From Hippopus hippopus (lineage: Eukaryota; Mollusca; Bivalvia; Cardiida; Cardiidae), in the NCBI GenBank assembly GCA_946811185.2, contig OX328104.1, positions 15,946,914 to 16,010,913 of the forward strand: 64,000 nucleotides of DNA, given 5' to 3'. Every line of letters starts with the position of its first letter. Within the stretch, counting starts at the first letter, position 1. Under the pieces are notes generated by a model that saw only the letters and a program-made list of their open reading frames with translations, had not been told where the DNA came from and did no database searches. Shown piece by piece: positions 10,819-20,724 of this stretch. The position numbers and the translations under genes are program-made.

Positions 10819-13800
10819 CTCTACAGCCAGGGAGAAAAAAAAAGCACAGTTAAAACGTGTGAATAATTGTTCAGATATTTGTCAGCTGTGTAAACATGGG
10901 TAAATAATCGAAAAAAAAAAGCACAGTTAAAACGTGTGAATAATTGTTCAGATATTTGTCAGCTGTGTAAACATGGGTAAATAATCGATCAATATGGTGT
11001 AGGGTACCCTACGGGATAGAAAAAAACACAAGGGATTTGTCCTAAATTAAAACCGGAAATGTCAACAGAGATTTCTTGGAAGGCTTCCAAAACATGAAAT
11101 TCATTTTTCTATAGCATTTTAAAGTTCCAGGACATAATACATGCATAGCAAGGGTGACTGAATTGTAGCACTTTAATGTACTAGTGAATTTAAACTGAAA
11201 ATGTGCTTATTTTACTTTGTCTGACCATAGTTGTATATTACAGAGTAGAAAGCATTGGCAATCTTGCCTTTTTCTGTGAGAAAATATGTAGGTAAATGTA
11301 ACTGAATAAGCCCCGTTAAGCTCTAATAAAAATACAGGTAAAGTAGCCCCATTCATACTTTTTTCCTAGCCCCATCGTTTCTTTTTTAGCCCTATTGTCT
11401 TGCCAATTTGCTCCATTGTGTTTTGCTTGCCTCTTTCATTCTGCTGCTCGTTTAAGTTAAGATCTACGGCCCCTAACTCTCATATTAAAAGACGGAAGCT
11501 GCCGAGATTGGCCGAATAGCCTTTGCGAAAACGTCGATGTTACACGATATTTACCGATCAGTTAGTGAGTATACGCTCATATTAAAAGACGGAAGCTGCC
11601 GAGATTGGCCGAATAGCCTTTACGAAAACGTCGATGTTTACCGATGAGTTAGGGGCCGTAGACCTTAATGCTTACACCGAAATTTACACCAATAGCAATT
11701 TGAACGAATAGGAACGAATGAAGAATGGCGAGAAAAAGTATTAAACTTTAGTGTGTAATTGATCTATTGACTCTATTCTTTTTGTAATGAGACACCAGTA
11801 CACTAGTGCTCTTTGTGTGTTAAATTATTGCGCCAAGCTCCAGCAAAAGGGGCTTAATGCATCTTCGTGAGACATGATACCAAGCAAACCATCACATGAT
11901 AAGGGTTCAAAAATGGTTACTTTTTTAACAATCGATTTAATCATTAGATAGACTAGTCCTTGTACATACAGAAAATTGAGCAATAGCGAAAAGTTTCGGC
12001 CCAGGTCAGCCTGCGCAGTCCTGACCTGGTCGATACTTTTCGCAGATACATTAAGCCCCCATTTCACAGAGCACGGCTCATATTTCATTTTCCTATTTTT
12101 GGTCTCAAAAATACCAGAGTCTAGGTTAGGCTAGTTCATGTATAAACATTGTAAATTCTATTAATAGCTGTCCTAAGGACGGCTCTGATTTAGGCCATAC
12201 CATGTTCCAGTGAATCGTCTTCCGTTAAGTCATCATCGACCGCAAGGTCTGTTTTAGTAACGACTGAAGTTGTCGGTGACTGTGGCGATCCTGTCACAGC
12301 CTTACAAGCTGACGACGTTGCTTTACCGGTTGTTACTTTTTGAGACACTGTCATGGTCGCTTTTTCCTGCTCTTAATTAAAAAAAAAAGAAAGGATAGCC
12401 ACACTTCATGATACTTTTTTCTACCCTCTTTATTATTTTCTGTATATTGATCTTATCTTGTTAACCCTCTTCCAGGTGACAAAAATTAGGACTTGTTTCA
12501 ATTAAAAGCATTTTACATACGACGAATACAGTATAACTCAAATAAACTGTAGTGTCTTTGGGGAAAAAAAATTGTGAGAAAAGGAGAAAAAGTTTTTTTT
12601 GCTCCTTTTCCAGGAATGCTTTCAAAGCTTTTTTTTCCATTGTCGTTAAACGCGGAATCGTTTTGTAAAGGACCAAGTCCTCCTAAACAAGCAGGGACAT
12701 TACTCAACAACCTTTCCAAATTTATTTGTCATCCTTTAGTTACAAAATTAGCCATTTCATTGGCTGGGATAGAACGTATGGACCAATCAGATGTTTAGTT
12801 TTGTAATTTTAAAAATTAAGATTGAGCCATGCTCTGTGAAAAGGGGGTTTAATGCATTTGCTAAAAGTATCGACTCAGGTCAGCCTGCGCAATCCGCGCA
12901 GGCTGACCTGGGCCGAAACTTTTTGCTATTGGTCAATTTTCTGCAGCGCAATGGAGCAGTTTACTTAATTAGTATACTGGAAGTAAGACTAAATAGATAT
13001 TATGGATCCTTAGTTATGTGATGACTTACTTGGTATAATTCATGACGAGTATGCATTACACCCCTTTTTGCCGGAGCACGGCTCAATTTGAATTTCGGGT
13101 AGTTGAGTGACTAGGTCTCAACTATAGCTTGACCACATGTGCAGGGTAATGAAGAAAATCTTAAGACAACCTCTTCTAAACTTCGTGACCTTGATGAGAA
13201 AGCCATTGCATATTGAAAAATCACAACCCCCCCCCCCCCAAAAAAAAAAAAAAAAATGGTGGAATCCAGAGTGGTAAATGGAGAAAATGCCTCCTACAAG
13301 CAATGTCTCCTTTTGTCACAATGTTTTAACTAATTCATCTCTATAAAACTGCAAATAGTGTTGATTACTCATTTTGATTTCAAAGGCACCCACTGCAAAG
13401 TCTTTTTCCGGAGCTTAACAGTTGAAGAAAAATCTAATGATTTACTTGAGCAATCCTGTTTTAAACATTGCCAATAAATCTGCTTCGAGATTTCACCCGT
13501 TTTAAATAAATATGAGCCATGCTTTGTGAAAAGGGAGCTTTGATGCATCTGCGAAAAGTATCGACCCATGTCAGCCTGTCAGTCCGCGCAGGCTGACCTA
13601 GGCCGAAACTTTTCGCTATTGGTCAATTTTCTGTATGTCAAAGGCCCACTTTACCTCATGATTGAGTCGGTTGTTAGAAGAAGTGGCTATTATGTATCCC
13701 TAAATACTCGTATGTGATGACTTGCCTGGCATCATATATCACGGAGCTCCATTAAGCCCCCTTTTGCCTGAACATGGCTCATATGAATGGGCGTCGCTCT

Positions 13801-16800
13801 TTTATCATGTGCCATTGTCAATTTGCACAACTTTTTGTGAACGGTGTCGATCAAGATCAGACTGCAGTCTGATCTTGGATCTACACTGTCCACTATCTTC
13901 TTGTGTTAAACAATGCAAAAAAAAATCTTCCACAAGACTCCATCTATTATAGACCAATATGGGTGCGTGTCGTTTACTTTTCACTGCTATCGTCAACTAT
14001 CATAACTATTGCGGACGGAGTAGATCAAGATCAGACTGCACAGAATGTGCAGTCTGATCCTAGATCTACAACGTCCGCTATCTGAAACTAAACTTTGGAC
14101 AAAACCATCTTTTATTGCAGTGGAAATCAACTTTCAGGCCCAAGAAAAAGTCGTAGTTATTGAACTAATACCGAAAGAGTTAGGAGATATGACTTCATAC
14201 TGTCGTAACTTATTACGCAGCTAAATTGCCCACGTGTTGCAATAATGCATATCATGACATCAGATAATTATACTTACAGGAAATCTCAGAATGTCAAACT
14301 CTTTACCTAACCACAAAACTTTAGACTTTTCCAAATCAAACTCATTTGCCTGAAATTGAAGAATTTGACTGATAAAGGCTGATAAAGCAATACACTGAAA
14401 CTCTGAAAGATTCTAATCCTACAGACTTGACTAAATTTGGGGACGGCAGAGATCCAATATCATACTACACGTTCTGTGTGCAGTCTGATCTTGATATTTG
14501 TCGTCCACGAAAGCCCCTGTACTTTTCCATAACACTGAAAGAGTTAACGAAATAGATATCATCAGCCAACATGAAAAATAGCGGCATATCACATTGCGAT
14601 ATCTGGGCTTGACTTCAGCAAAATATTTCATAGCAAATAGGGCGGTGTAAACATTCAAGATTTAACGACACTATTCAGTACTGTCTGATCTTAATCTATA
14701 CTGTCAGAGAAGATGACAACTTAGTAAAAACATGTCAGGAGTAAAGATCATCACATATCTGCCGTCTTGACATTATGATTTTATGTATCCCAGGCGGCGC
14801 CGTCTATGACCGTTGAAATTAATGGGCTTATCAATTTCTGCATTACATGTACATGCACTCCTATACAATGTGCCATATGCATTCTAGAATGACAATTATA
14901 ATTTCAAAGAATCATAAATTATACAGGAGACAAACTATTAAAAGTACCGTATTGTAACGAAGATGAGGTTTGCAAATTCAATTTTGTTTCCTATACTTGC
15001 TAGCACAATAAGCTCTTTTGGGCGAGAACGGGGATTTTTGAGAACAGCATAGATCAAGATCAAATTGCATAAAAAAATGCAGTCTAATCTTTTATCTACA
15101 CCGTCTGCTGTCTGGCCAACCGTATATGACAAAATCTGTCTGCGTTTCAAAGAACAGTATTTTAGTAGTCGAAGGAGGTATAGTAATACATTTGGCGCTA
15201 AAAGAGATAAGCACATAAACAGCCAGCTTCACATGATCAAAATCAACAAAGAATATAAAGGTTTGAAACATTCCTGGAGCTTAATCATACCTGGCGTTGT
15301 AGACTTCATCTCAAGTTCACAGATATACTGGTGGTAGAATGAGCATTTCCCCGATGTCCATTTTTGTGTTCCAATCATCAGTGCGCATGCGGATCTCGGT
15401 CCCACCCATTTTGACCACGTGACTTCTGTTCCGTCGTCAAGCCAGTACCAAGATGTTCGGTTAAAATAGATTCCAATCCAGAACTGGTTGTCAAGATGGC
15501 TTAATGGAATAATAATAAATATATAAATAAATATAAATAAATAGTAATAATAATGATAATAGGTTATCGCGTATTTCAGTATTCAAAAGTTATTTAAAAT
15601 CAATGCCCCTTAAAACTCTCCAAATTCCTGATACAGTAGATACATGTATGAAAGAGCACCTACGACATTTTGGCTTCCGTCAAACTTGGCATTTACAATA
15701 AAGTTACATGTACAATCCTTCTTGCTTCTTTCTGTTGTTATAGAGAATTATTAAAGCACGAGTTAGGGTTAGGTAAGAACATCTGGTGTAATAAAAATTT
15801 CAAGGGTGTCTATATTCCTCTGATTTATATCGTTTGTCTTACTTTATTTATTTTTAATGAAAGGGTGATCAACACACACAAAAACACATACACACAAACA
15901 CACAAATTTCTCAATGCCAGTCGGGCACAAAATTTTGGCACCCACTTTAACCCTTTCGGCGCCATGGGCGAAATAAGTGACTTTTGCGGACGGCATAGAT
16001 CAAGATCAGACTGCACAGAACGTGCAGTCTGATCTTGGATCTATACCGCCCGCTTGTTTAGTCAAGCCTACACAATCAAAATCTTTGTACGTTTCAATGA
16101 ATTGTATTTAGAGCCGTAGAAAGAGGTCGAGTTTATTTATTTTGCGCTGAAAGAGTTAAATAGGAAAAGATTGAAGTTAAGACATGTGCATAAAAAGATA
16201 TTTGCAAGCTTCAAAGCTTTATATCTAATAGAAAGCCTTTACCAAACGATCCTGTCGAAAGAATGCTTTTGAAAAACAAACATTTTCTCCATTTTCTATA
16301 AAGCTATCTACTTTATCAAATAAAAAGTGCCCGGACGGGTAGCTCAATGGTTAGCATGTCGGACCCGCGACCTGGTGGTTGTGAGTTCGATATCCGATTG
16401 AGGCAAACTTTCTTTTCGGCGATTTTACGCCTCTCACTTCTGATGCATGCGAGAAAGTAGTCAGTGACTTGGAAAGAAAGTTGTGTCAGTCCTGGTGTGG
16501 GAGAGCCAGGAAACACATGCGTAAGGTGCACTGACCGCCGTGATATGACCCAAGCTGTTAAAACGGTGTAAAACTCAAATTCAATCAATCAAAGAAAACG
16601 TTCATTATTTATACCGCTTTTACGTTGTCGTCTGCAGATGCTTTCGATTTTGACAAATCTAAAATTTGTCGTCTGGTAAAGAGTGGGGACTTCCTTTCAA
16701 CATTTTAAATCATGCCATCAACAGAGATTCGATAAAAAATGTTGCTAAGCGTAATTTATAGCTTTATCTGACGTATCGTGATGTGTTAAACTTGTCTCTT

Positions 16801-16999
16801 TCTTTGCTGTTATACAAATGTAACGCAGAATCCAAAAACTGAATACAAATAAGGTATTTTGCTCTGGATAAAACATATTCGCATGAAATTAAAATAAATC
16901 TTATTCATTTTTCAGATATCACCCATAATTAAATGCAATTTTAAATTCTTTTTCTGAAGTAGAATTTAATTCGGTTTCAAAATTGAAAATAGATAGATC

Positions 17000-17034
<35 letters not shown>

Positions 17035-20000
17035 GGAGAAAAATAATTAAAATGAACAAACAAATAAACAAATAAATAAAATTAATAAGTAAATAAATAA
17101 ATTTCTGTTCTTTTAAAGTGTATTCGTTCAATTATGTTGGCAGATCAAACGGTGTCCATATTCACCAACCATCCTAAAACAAAACCTTAGTCTAATTCTA
17201 GATTTAGAAAGTAACAGAACTTCTGATTGGCTAAACCGAATGGTTTAGCCAATCAGAAGTTCTGTTACTTTCAAATTAAAAAAAAAATCTGGAGAATAAT
17301 ATTAGGAATGTTCTTAAGAATGGTTGGAGAATATGGAACCTGGGTCCGTATTTACCAGCCATTCTTAAGAATATTCTTGGTCTTGTTCTCCATAATTTTC
17401 TAAACCATTTGGTTTAGCCAATCAGAAGTTGTGGTACTTTCAAATCTAGAAAATCTTGGATAATAAGACTAAGAATATTCTTTAGAATGGTTGGTGAATG
17501 TGGACCGTGGTGCCCTTTTAGCAGATAATGTTTCACGTTATTGTTAACTTTCGTCTTAAGTTTTACGACTTTCAACTGCAACCTGACTAGTTTATTCATA
17601 AGTTGAATGAGTCTAAATCTAGATATGTATGAATGCAAGGCTAAAACACATGCCAGTTACGACATCCACTCTGTAATAAATTTATATATTCAAATCTTAT
17701 GCAAAACCTGTCATTTCAAAAGTGAAATTTCTTATGAAAATTAATGTGTCGCTGCAAACCAGATAAACAACAAAAACAAAAATAGCAAGACCAACAACAT
17801 CTTATAGAAAAACAAACTTTAAAATGGTACCATATACCATAAAGCTCCCGGTAAAATTTAATACGTGTACATATTTTTCAAGTTAGTAGAAAAAAAACAT
17901 ACTTGTAGTTGCATTTTCAAGGCTGTTTTGACCCAAATATCTTTCAAGGTACCTAACAGTGTAGATCAATAATCAGACAGCGCGTTCTGTGCAGACTGAT
18001 CTTTATCTACACTTCTGTTGTCCTTTGCATGCAAAAAGTTAAAATGCATTTTAGTTTCGTATGCCCCTTCTCGTATGCAATGTGCGTAAAGTTCACCGTC
18101 GAAAATGAAACAAAATATACAAAATATAGCTGTAACTGTCATAGGAAAAAGGATGGCCGCTCCCACAGGAGAAAATGATAGTCATCGTCAATAGAAAATA
18201 TATTTGTTATTGCTAGAAGAAAATATGATTGTCAATGCCATAAAAAAGTATGAATGTAACACCAATGGGAAAATAAAACATTTTCTGCCATTGGAAAAAT
18301 TGATTGTGACTCCAGTAATAACCCAAATATTTACTAGAAAAAAAAAAGTACTTGTCACTCGGACAGGAAAATATTATCGTCACTGCTATAGAACCAAAAG
18401 GAAAATATATAGAGGATATTTGTTTTTGTCGGTGAAATCTCGTGAACATCATCGGTAATATTTTCATTCGTGGCTGCGCCACTCGTGAAACTATTACCGC
18501 TGATGTTTTCATTGATGAAATAAATTTCGATCTTTCACCGAAAAAAAAAAAACAATTATTCTGTTTATTTCATACTTCTAACCCCTTGTTTGGTGGGACT
18601 TTCATCAAAATCCAGCACATTTCTTTTCGGTTAATCCCCGTGGCGTACCCTTTCCGCATAGCAACGCATTACAATATTACGTAAAGCGCCAGAAATGTAG
18701 GGTAAATGACGTCATCTTTCTATCTGGTTGAGAGGCACGTGCATTTTACCTAGGTAACTAGTGCCCGGCAACTACTGTTTCTGCCTTCAATTGAAGAGTT
18801 AGAATATAAAATCGGTATTTTTCACTGGTCGTAACCATGAAATATCGAAAAATATTTCACCGTTATTTATTGATAAACTACCGGAAAGCATGAAATAAAA
18901 AAAGAATATTTTTTTTTTATTTCGGTAAAAGATCGAAATTTATTTCATCTGGTGGACATCATCGGTAAAATTTTCACGAGTGGCGCATTTCACAGAAAAG
19001 AAATCCTCTATATACTCACCCGGAAATTATACGCCCAACAAACCGATTTTCTCCACGACTTTTCACTGAAAGTAGATTCCCCTGGTATGATGCACACCTT
19101 CTAAGGGCAGAGTGAAATGTTGCTCGTGTACCAAAAACACTGTAGCAGGAGTTGTCATATTGATACCAGCTTGGTGGACAGTTTGAAGTGACAAATGAGA
19201 CAAGACCTAGAGGAAGAAATGCGCCTTGTAGCTCAATATGTCCGCTTATTAAAGTCGCTGTCTCGCGACCTCTTCTGTCGTATTCTAAGTTGTTAGAGTT
19301 TTAAGTTTTAAGAATTTTCTAAATTTCAAATTCTTACGAACATGAAAGTTCGCAACAAATGCATAGCTATAATACAAACTGCACCCGGCGGGATTCGAAC
19401 CCGTGCGGAAAAGATCCTCGTTTTCGAGGTTTAAAAGACCAACACCTTAACTGCTGACCTAAAGAGAATTCTTTCCAACGCAGTTGTTCGGTATTGATTT
19501 TATGCCAGATGAATCTATGCTGTAAGGAAGGAGTTATCTCCCGTAACAAAATTCATATAAATCATGATTGGTTAAACCATTTGCTTAAGCAATTAGAAAT
19601 TATTTTACTTTCTAAATTCAGAATAGGACTAAGAATACAGTCTACATTAGTTGGTGAATACGGATCTAGCTGATTTTATTTTACAAAAAAAGATCATTCA
19701 AACTTGGACAGAGAAATGCAGTAGAATGGCTCTACTTTCAGAGTAAGCCACGCCGATATAACCCATTCAATAATGTAAACGACCCTCTGTGCTCCCATTT
19801 TACTCCTTCAAAATTCTTTTAAAGTTCTAAAAAAAAAAAAAAAAAAAAAAAACAACAAAATAAAAAAAATTCCAGAAGAATCGTTTCTTTATCGGTAATG
19901 AACGTTGAATGAAACTAAAACAAATGTATTAAAAACGAATCCAGACTGCGTACAGACCTACCTGGTCGCAAAAGCACTGTGTGTTTTTCCAAGAAAAAAA

Positions 20001-20184
20001 ATGACGAATCAGGATGCAAAGAACACCGGAAACGAGAAAATAATATCTTGTTAAAAAGGCAAAATTATTTATTGGTTTTCTTGATAAAAACCGGAAATAA
20101 AGTTTTCAATGATCTGCAATACTACCGATCGGTAAGGTTCTATAATTCGTTATACTTACAAGAAAGAACAATCTGCCTTCGCAT
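10526..20184 (-). CDS. Single-pass membrane C-type lectin domain protein (5 exons)
   Basis: Exons join as 20184-20160, 19206-19020, 15499-15291, 12371-12201 and 10818-10526, giving 294 aa with consistent phases (1, 2, 1, 1). Domains: signal peptide (about 1-16, MRRQIVLSCLVSFVTS); one C-type lectin-like domain (18-132) with six cysteines at 18, 29, 46, 109, 123 and 131 (long form), the WIGI core (78-81) and the YICE end; Thr/Ser- and Asp-rich stalk (about 141-233); transmembrane helix (234-255); 39-residue basic tail with no obvious ITAM. Asn84-Arg-Thr is an N-glycosylation sequon. No EPN/QPD or WND motif is present, so calcium-dependent sugar binding in the classical manner is doubtful. Likely a cell-surface recognition receptor; the ligand is unknown. 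The domain call is firm. The stalk and tail exons rest on phase, splice sites and composition. Confidence 0.85.
10836..10988. repeat. Tandem duplication (about 77 bp x2) in lectin intron 4
   Basis: The block AAAAGCACAGTTAAAACGTG ... GGGTAAATAATCGA occurs twice head to tail. It begins in the T-rich tract of the exon 5 acceptor (minus strand) and duplicates that tract without the terminal TAG. Confidence 0.95.
11457..11667. repeat. 97-bp tandem repeat bounded by inverted repeats
   Basis: CTCATATTAAAAGACGGAAG starts at 11478 and again at 11575. The whole is bracketed by TAAGATCTACGGCCCCTAAC at left and its near-complement GTTAGGGGCCGTAGACCTTA at right, like a small TIR element with an internal duplication. 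It is in lectin intron 4. Confidence 0.85.
11831..12082 (-). mobile_element. MITE family C in lectin intron 4
   Basis: GCGCCAAGCTCCAGCAAAAG to ACAGAGCACGGCTCA. The inner palindrome is degenerate. Confidence 0.82.
12201..12371 (-). CDS. Lectin exon 4 (Thr/Ser-rich stalk)
   Basis: Residues 142-197, rich in Thr, Ser and Lys, then acidic (DDDLTEDDSLEH). It looks like an O-glycosylated stalk. The acceptor has a strong T-rich tract ending AATTAAG, the donor is GTATGG, and the exon is open and phase-compatible with both neighbours. It has no recognisable homology of its own. Confidence 0.65.
12461..12672 (-). mobile_element. MITE family A in lectin intron 3
   Basis: Starts TTAACCCTCTTCCAGGTGAC. 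A degenerate central palindrome GGAGAAAAAG..CTCCTTTTCC and a GTCGTTAAA motif follow. Confidence 0.75.
12823..13085 (+). mobile_element. MITE family C in lectin intron 3
   Basis: TGAGCCATGCTCTGTGAAAA to GCCGGAGCACGGCTCA, with a perfect inner palindrome GTCAGCCTGCGCAATCCGCG. Confidence 0.88.
13230..13256. repeat. Adjacent C and A homopolymers
   Basis: A run of about 10 C is followed by about 16 A. It is a simple repeat in a lectin intron. Confidence 0.85.
13513..13781 (+). mobile_element. MITE family C in lectin intron 3
   Basis: TGAGCCATGCTTTGTGAAAA to GAACATGGCTCA, with TA on both sides. Confidence 0.87.
13838..13893. mobile_element. Family D hairpin in lectin intron 3
   Basis: ATCAAGATCAGACTGCAGTC runs directly into the complementary arm. 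The loop is gone. Confidence 0.8.
14010..14079. mobile_element. Family D hairpin in lectin intron 3
   Basis: GCGGACGGAGTAGATCAAGA at left pairs with TAGATCTACAACGTCCGC at right. Confidence 0.82.
14438..14512. mobile_element. Family D hairpin in lectin intron 3
   Basis: GGGGACGGCAGAGATCC and GATCTTGATATTTGTCGTCC arms, diverged. A further fragment lies near 14680-14705. Confidence 0.65.
15040..15110. mobile_element. Family D hairpin in lectin intron 3
   Basis: CAGCATAGATCAAGATCAAA and complement with an A-rich loop. Its end is about 180 bp from the exon 3 donor. Confidence 0.72.
15291..15499 (-). CDS. Lectin exon 3 (C-terminal half of CTLD)
   Basis: Residues 72-140. FWIGIYFNRTSWYWLDDG, VTWSKWVG, SACALM and KCSFYHQYICE are the hallmarks of the domain's second half. 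The acceptor is ATTAAG and the donor GTATGA. An AT-rich microsatellite lies directly upstream of the acceptor (15505-15565). Confidence 0.93.
15505..15565. repeat. AT-rich (AATA)n-like microsatellite
   Basis: Repeated AATAATAAATATATAAATA directly upstream (minus strand) of the lectin exon 3 acceptor. Confidence 0.8.
15984..16054. mobile_element. Family D hairpin in lectin intron 2
   Basis: GCGGACGGCATAGATCAAGA and GATCTATACCGCCCGC, a nearly perfect stem. Confidence 0.83.
16245..16690 (+). mobile_element. MITE family A split by SINE
   Basis: Left half 16245-16325 (CTTTACCAAACGATCC, AACATTTTCTCC); right half 16600-16690 (GTCGTCTGCAGATGCTTTCG, GTCTGGTAAAGAG). SINE 16328-16588 sits between. Confidence 0.75.
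16328..16588 (+). mobile_element. tRNA-derived SINE (family 1), nested in a family A MITE
   Basis: A box GTAGCTCAATGGTTAG and B box GAGTTCGATATCC head a body ending in ATCAATCAA. Flanking ATCAAATAAAAA / ATCAAAGAAAAC is a 12-bp duplication with two mismatches. It interrupts a family A MITE whose halves lie at about 16245 and 16690. It is in lectin intron 2. Confidence 0.85.
16998..17105. repeat. (TAAA)n microsatellite
   Basis: AAAT/TAAA repeats run from about 17000 to 17034 and resume imperfectly to about 17103, with AAAC variants between. Confidence 0.9.
17151..17340. mobile_element. MITE family E in lectin intron 2
   Basis: GGTGTCCATATTCACCAACC at left and TTCTTAAGAATGGTTGGAGA at right. 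A central perfect palindrome is built on AACTTCTGATTGGCTAAACC. Confidence 0.85.
17342..17508. mobile_element. MITE family E, second adjacent copy
   Basis: GGGTCCGTATTTACCAGCCA to AGAATGGTTGGTGAATGTGG. It starts within 2 bp of the preceding copy. Confidence 0.85.
17955..18022. mobile_element. Family D hairpin in lectin intron 2
   Basis: ACAGTGTAGATCAATAATCA and CTGATCTTTATCTACACT arms. Confidence 0.72.
18105..18325. repeat. Decayed minisatellite, about 25-bp period
   Basis: Successive variants of GTCATAGGAAAA..GATTG (for example ATTGTCAATGCCATAAAAAA and GCCATTGGAAAAATTGATTG) recur about eight times at 23-28-bp spacing. It lies in lectin intron 2 beside the TIR MITE. Confidence 0.5.
18412..19009. 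mobile_element. About 600-bp TIR MITE abutting a lectin splice donor
   Basis: The left end TATAGAGGATATTTG and the inverted right end (complement GAGGATTTCTTTTCTGTGAA) bound long arms of about 110-140 bp sharing GATGAAATAAATTTCGATCT. TATA flanks both sides. The right end stops about 5 bp from the exon 2 donor at 19014-19019. Confidence 0.75.
19020..19206 (-). CDS. Lectin exon 2 (N-terminal half of CTLD)
   Basis: Residues 10-70 plus GG of Gly71. NCPPSWYQYDNSCYSVFG is the C-type lectin opening beta hairpin. It is followed by ALRRC and GNLLSVKSRGEN, the helix and core pattern. The acceptor is TTTCTTCCTCTAG and the donor GTGAGT. Confidence 0.9.
19384..19475 (-). other. tRNA-like sequence (tRNA pseudogene or SINE head)
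   Basis: The minus strand has a perfect B box GGTTCGAATCCCG and an A-box-like TAGGTCAGCAGTTAAGG with a long variable arm. The acceptor-stem ends do not pair, so it is probably not a functional tRNA. It lies in lectin intron 1. Confidence 0.5.
19545..19672. mobile_element. MITE family E fragment in lectin intron 1
   Basis: CATGATTGGTTAAACCATTT and TTAGTTGGTGAATACGGATC segments. Confidence 0.65.
20160..20184 (-). CDS. Lectin exon 1 (start, signal peptide)
   Basis: Encodes MRRQIVLS plus the T of Cys9, ending at a perfect GTAAGT donor. Joined to exon 2 it gives a basic n-region followed by a hydrophobic core. An in-frame ATG 24 bases upstream (20208) would add eight residues; I chose the inner one because it gives a canonical signal peptide. 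Confidence 0.72.
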
Positions 20185-20518
20185 CTTACTTCCCGTTTGA
20201 TAACGCATGCTTTAGACAACAAACATGGCAGTCCTTTGATATCCATGCTATGTTCGACTTTCTACTTCCTGTGTCACAAAACGATCTGTACCAGTTTAAT
20301 TCGGAAAATAATTTTATAAAAAAATATAACAGATCCCAAAGGCAAATTCATTGTTTAAATGAAAAGTAAACAAACGTCATAATGCAATGGAGACACTTTC
20401 AACAGCATTGTCTAGAATATCAACAACAAAGATACAGGAAGTAATCTGAATCCATTTTTGACAAAGCTATAAATAAAGAGGTATCAGCAATTACAACAAG
20501 TTTACCATTTTTTGTAAG

Positions 20519-20724
20519 CTTTAAACGAAGATGTAAAATACATTCGACCAACTGTTCTTTTCAATGACTCAATAAATCTTGAATATAATTCAAAATTGTT
20601 CACAACACTTGACACGCGAGGAACCATCCAGAGGCAAATTAAAAGACCTTCCTCTAACCGTAAAATGGAACATGGAGAAGTTGTTTTTAATATGGAATCA
20701 CTCCTTGCCCAACACACTTTGAGA
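20519..20724 (+). other. Possible unassigned coding exon
   Basis: An open frame of about 68 codons without an ATG start lies between an acceptor-like TTACCATTTTTTGTAAG and a donor-like GAGAG|GTATTT. It includes KYIRPTVLFNDSINLEYNSK, IQRQIKRPSSNRKM and HGEVVFNMESLLAQHTLRG. I recognise no family. Composition is protein-like (charged, mixed) but it may be chance. Confidence 0.2.

Noticed and set aside
10587..10853. Plus-strand ORF of 88 codons
   Set aside because: It is the antisense shadow of lectin exon 5.
12574..12798. Small ORFs on both strands
   Set aside because: They fall in a family A MITE, whose palindromic structure gives open frames on both strands.
14125..14225. Open stretch VEINFQAQEKVVVIELIPKE after TTGCAG
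   Set aside because: About 34 codons only, with no matching donor or neighbour, in lectin intron 3 between family D hairpins.
19384..19475. Functional tRNA gene
   Set aside because: The B box is perfect but the acceptor-stem halves do not pair and the anticodon arm is poor.
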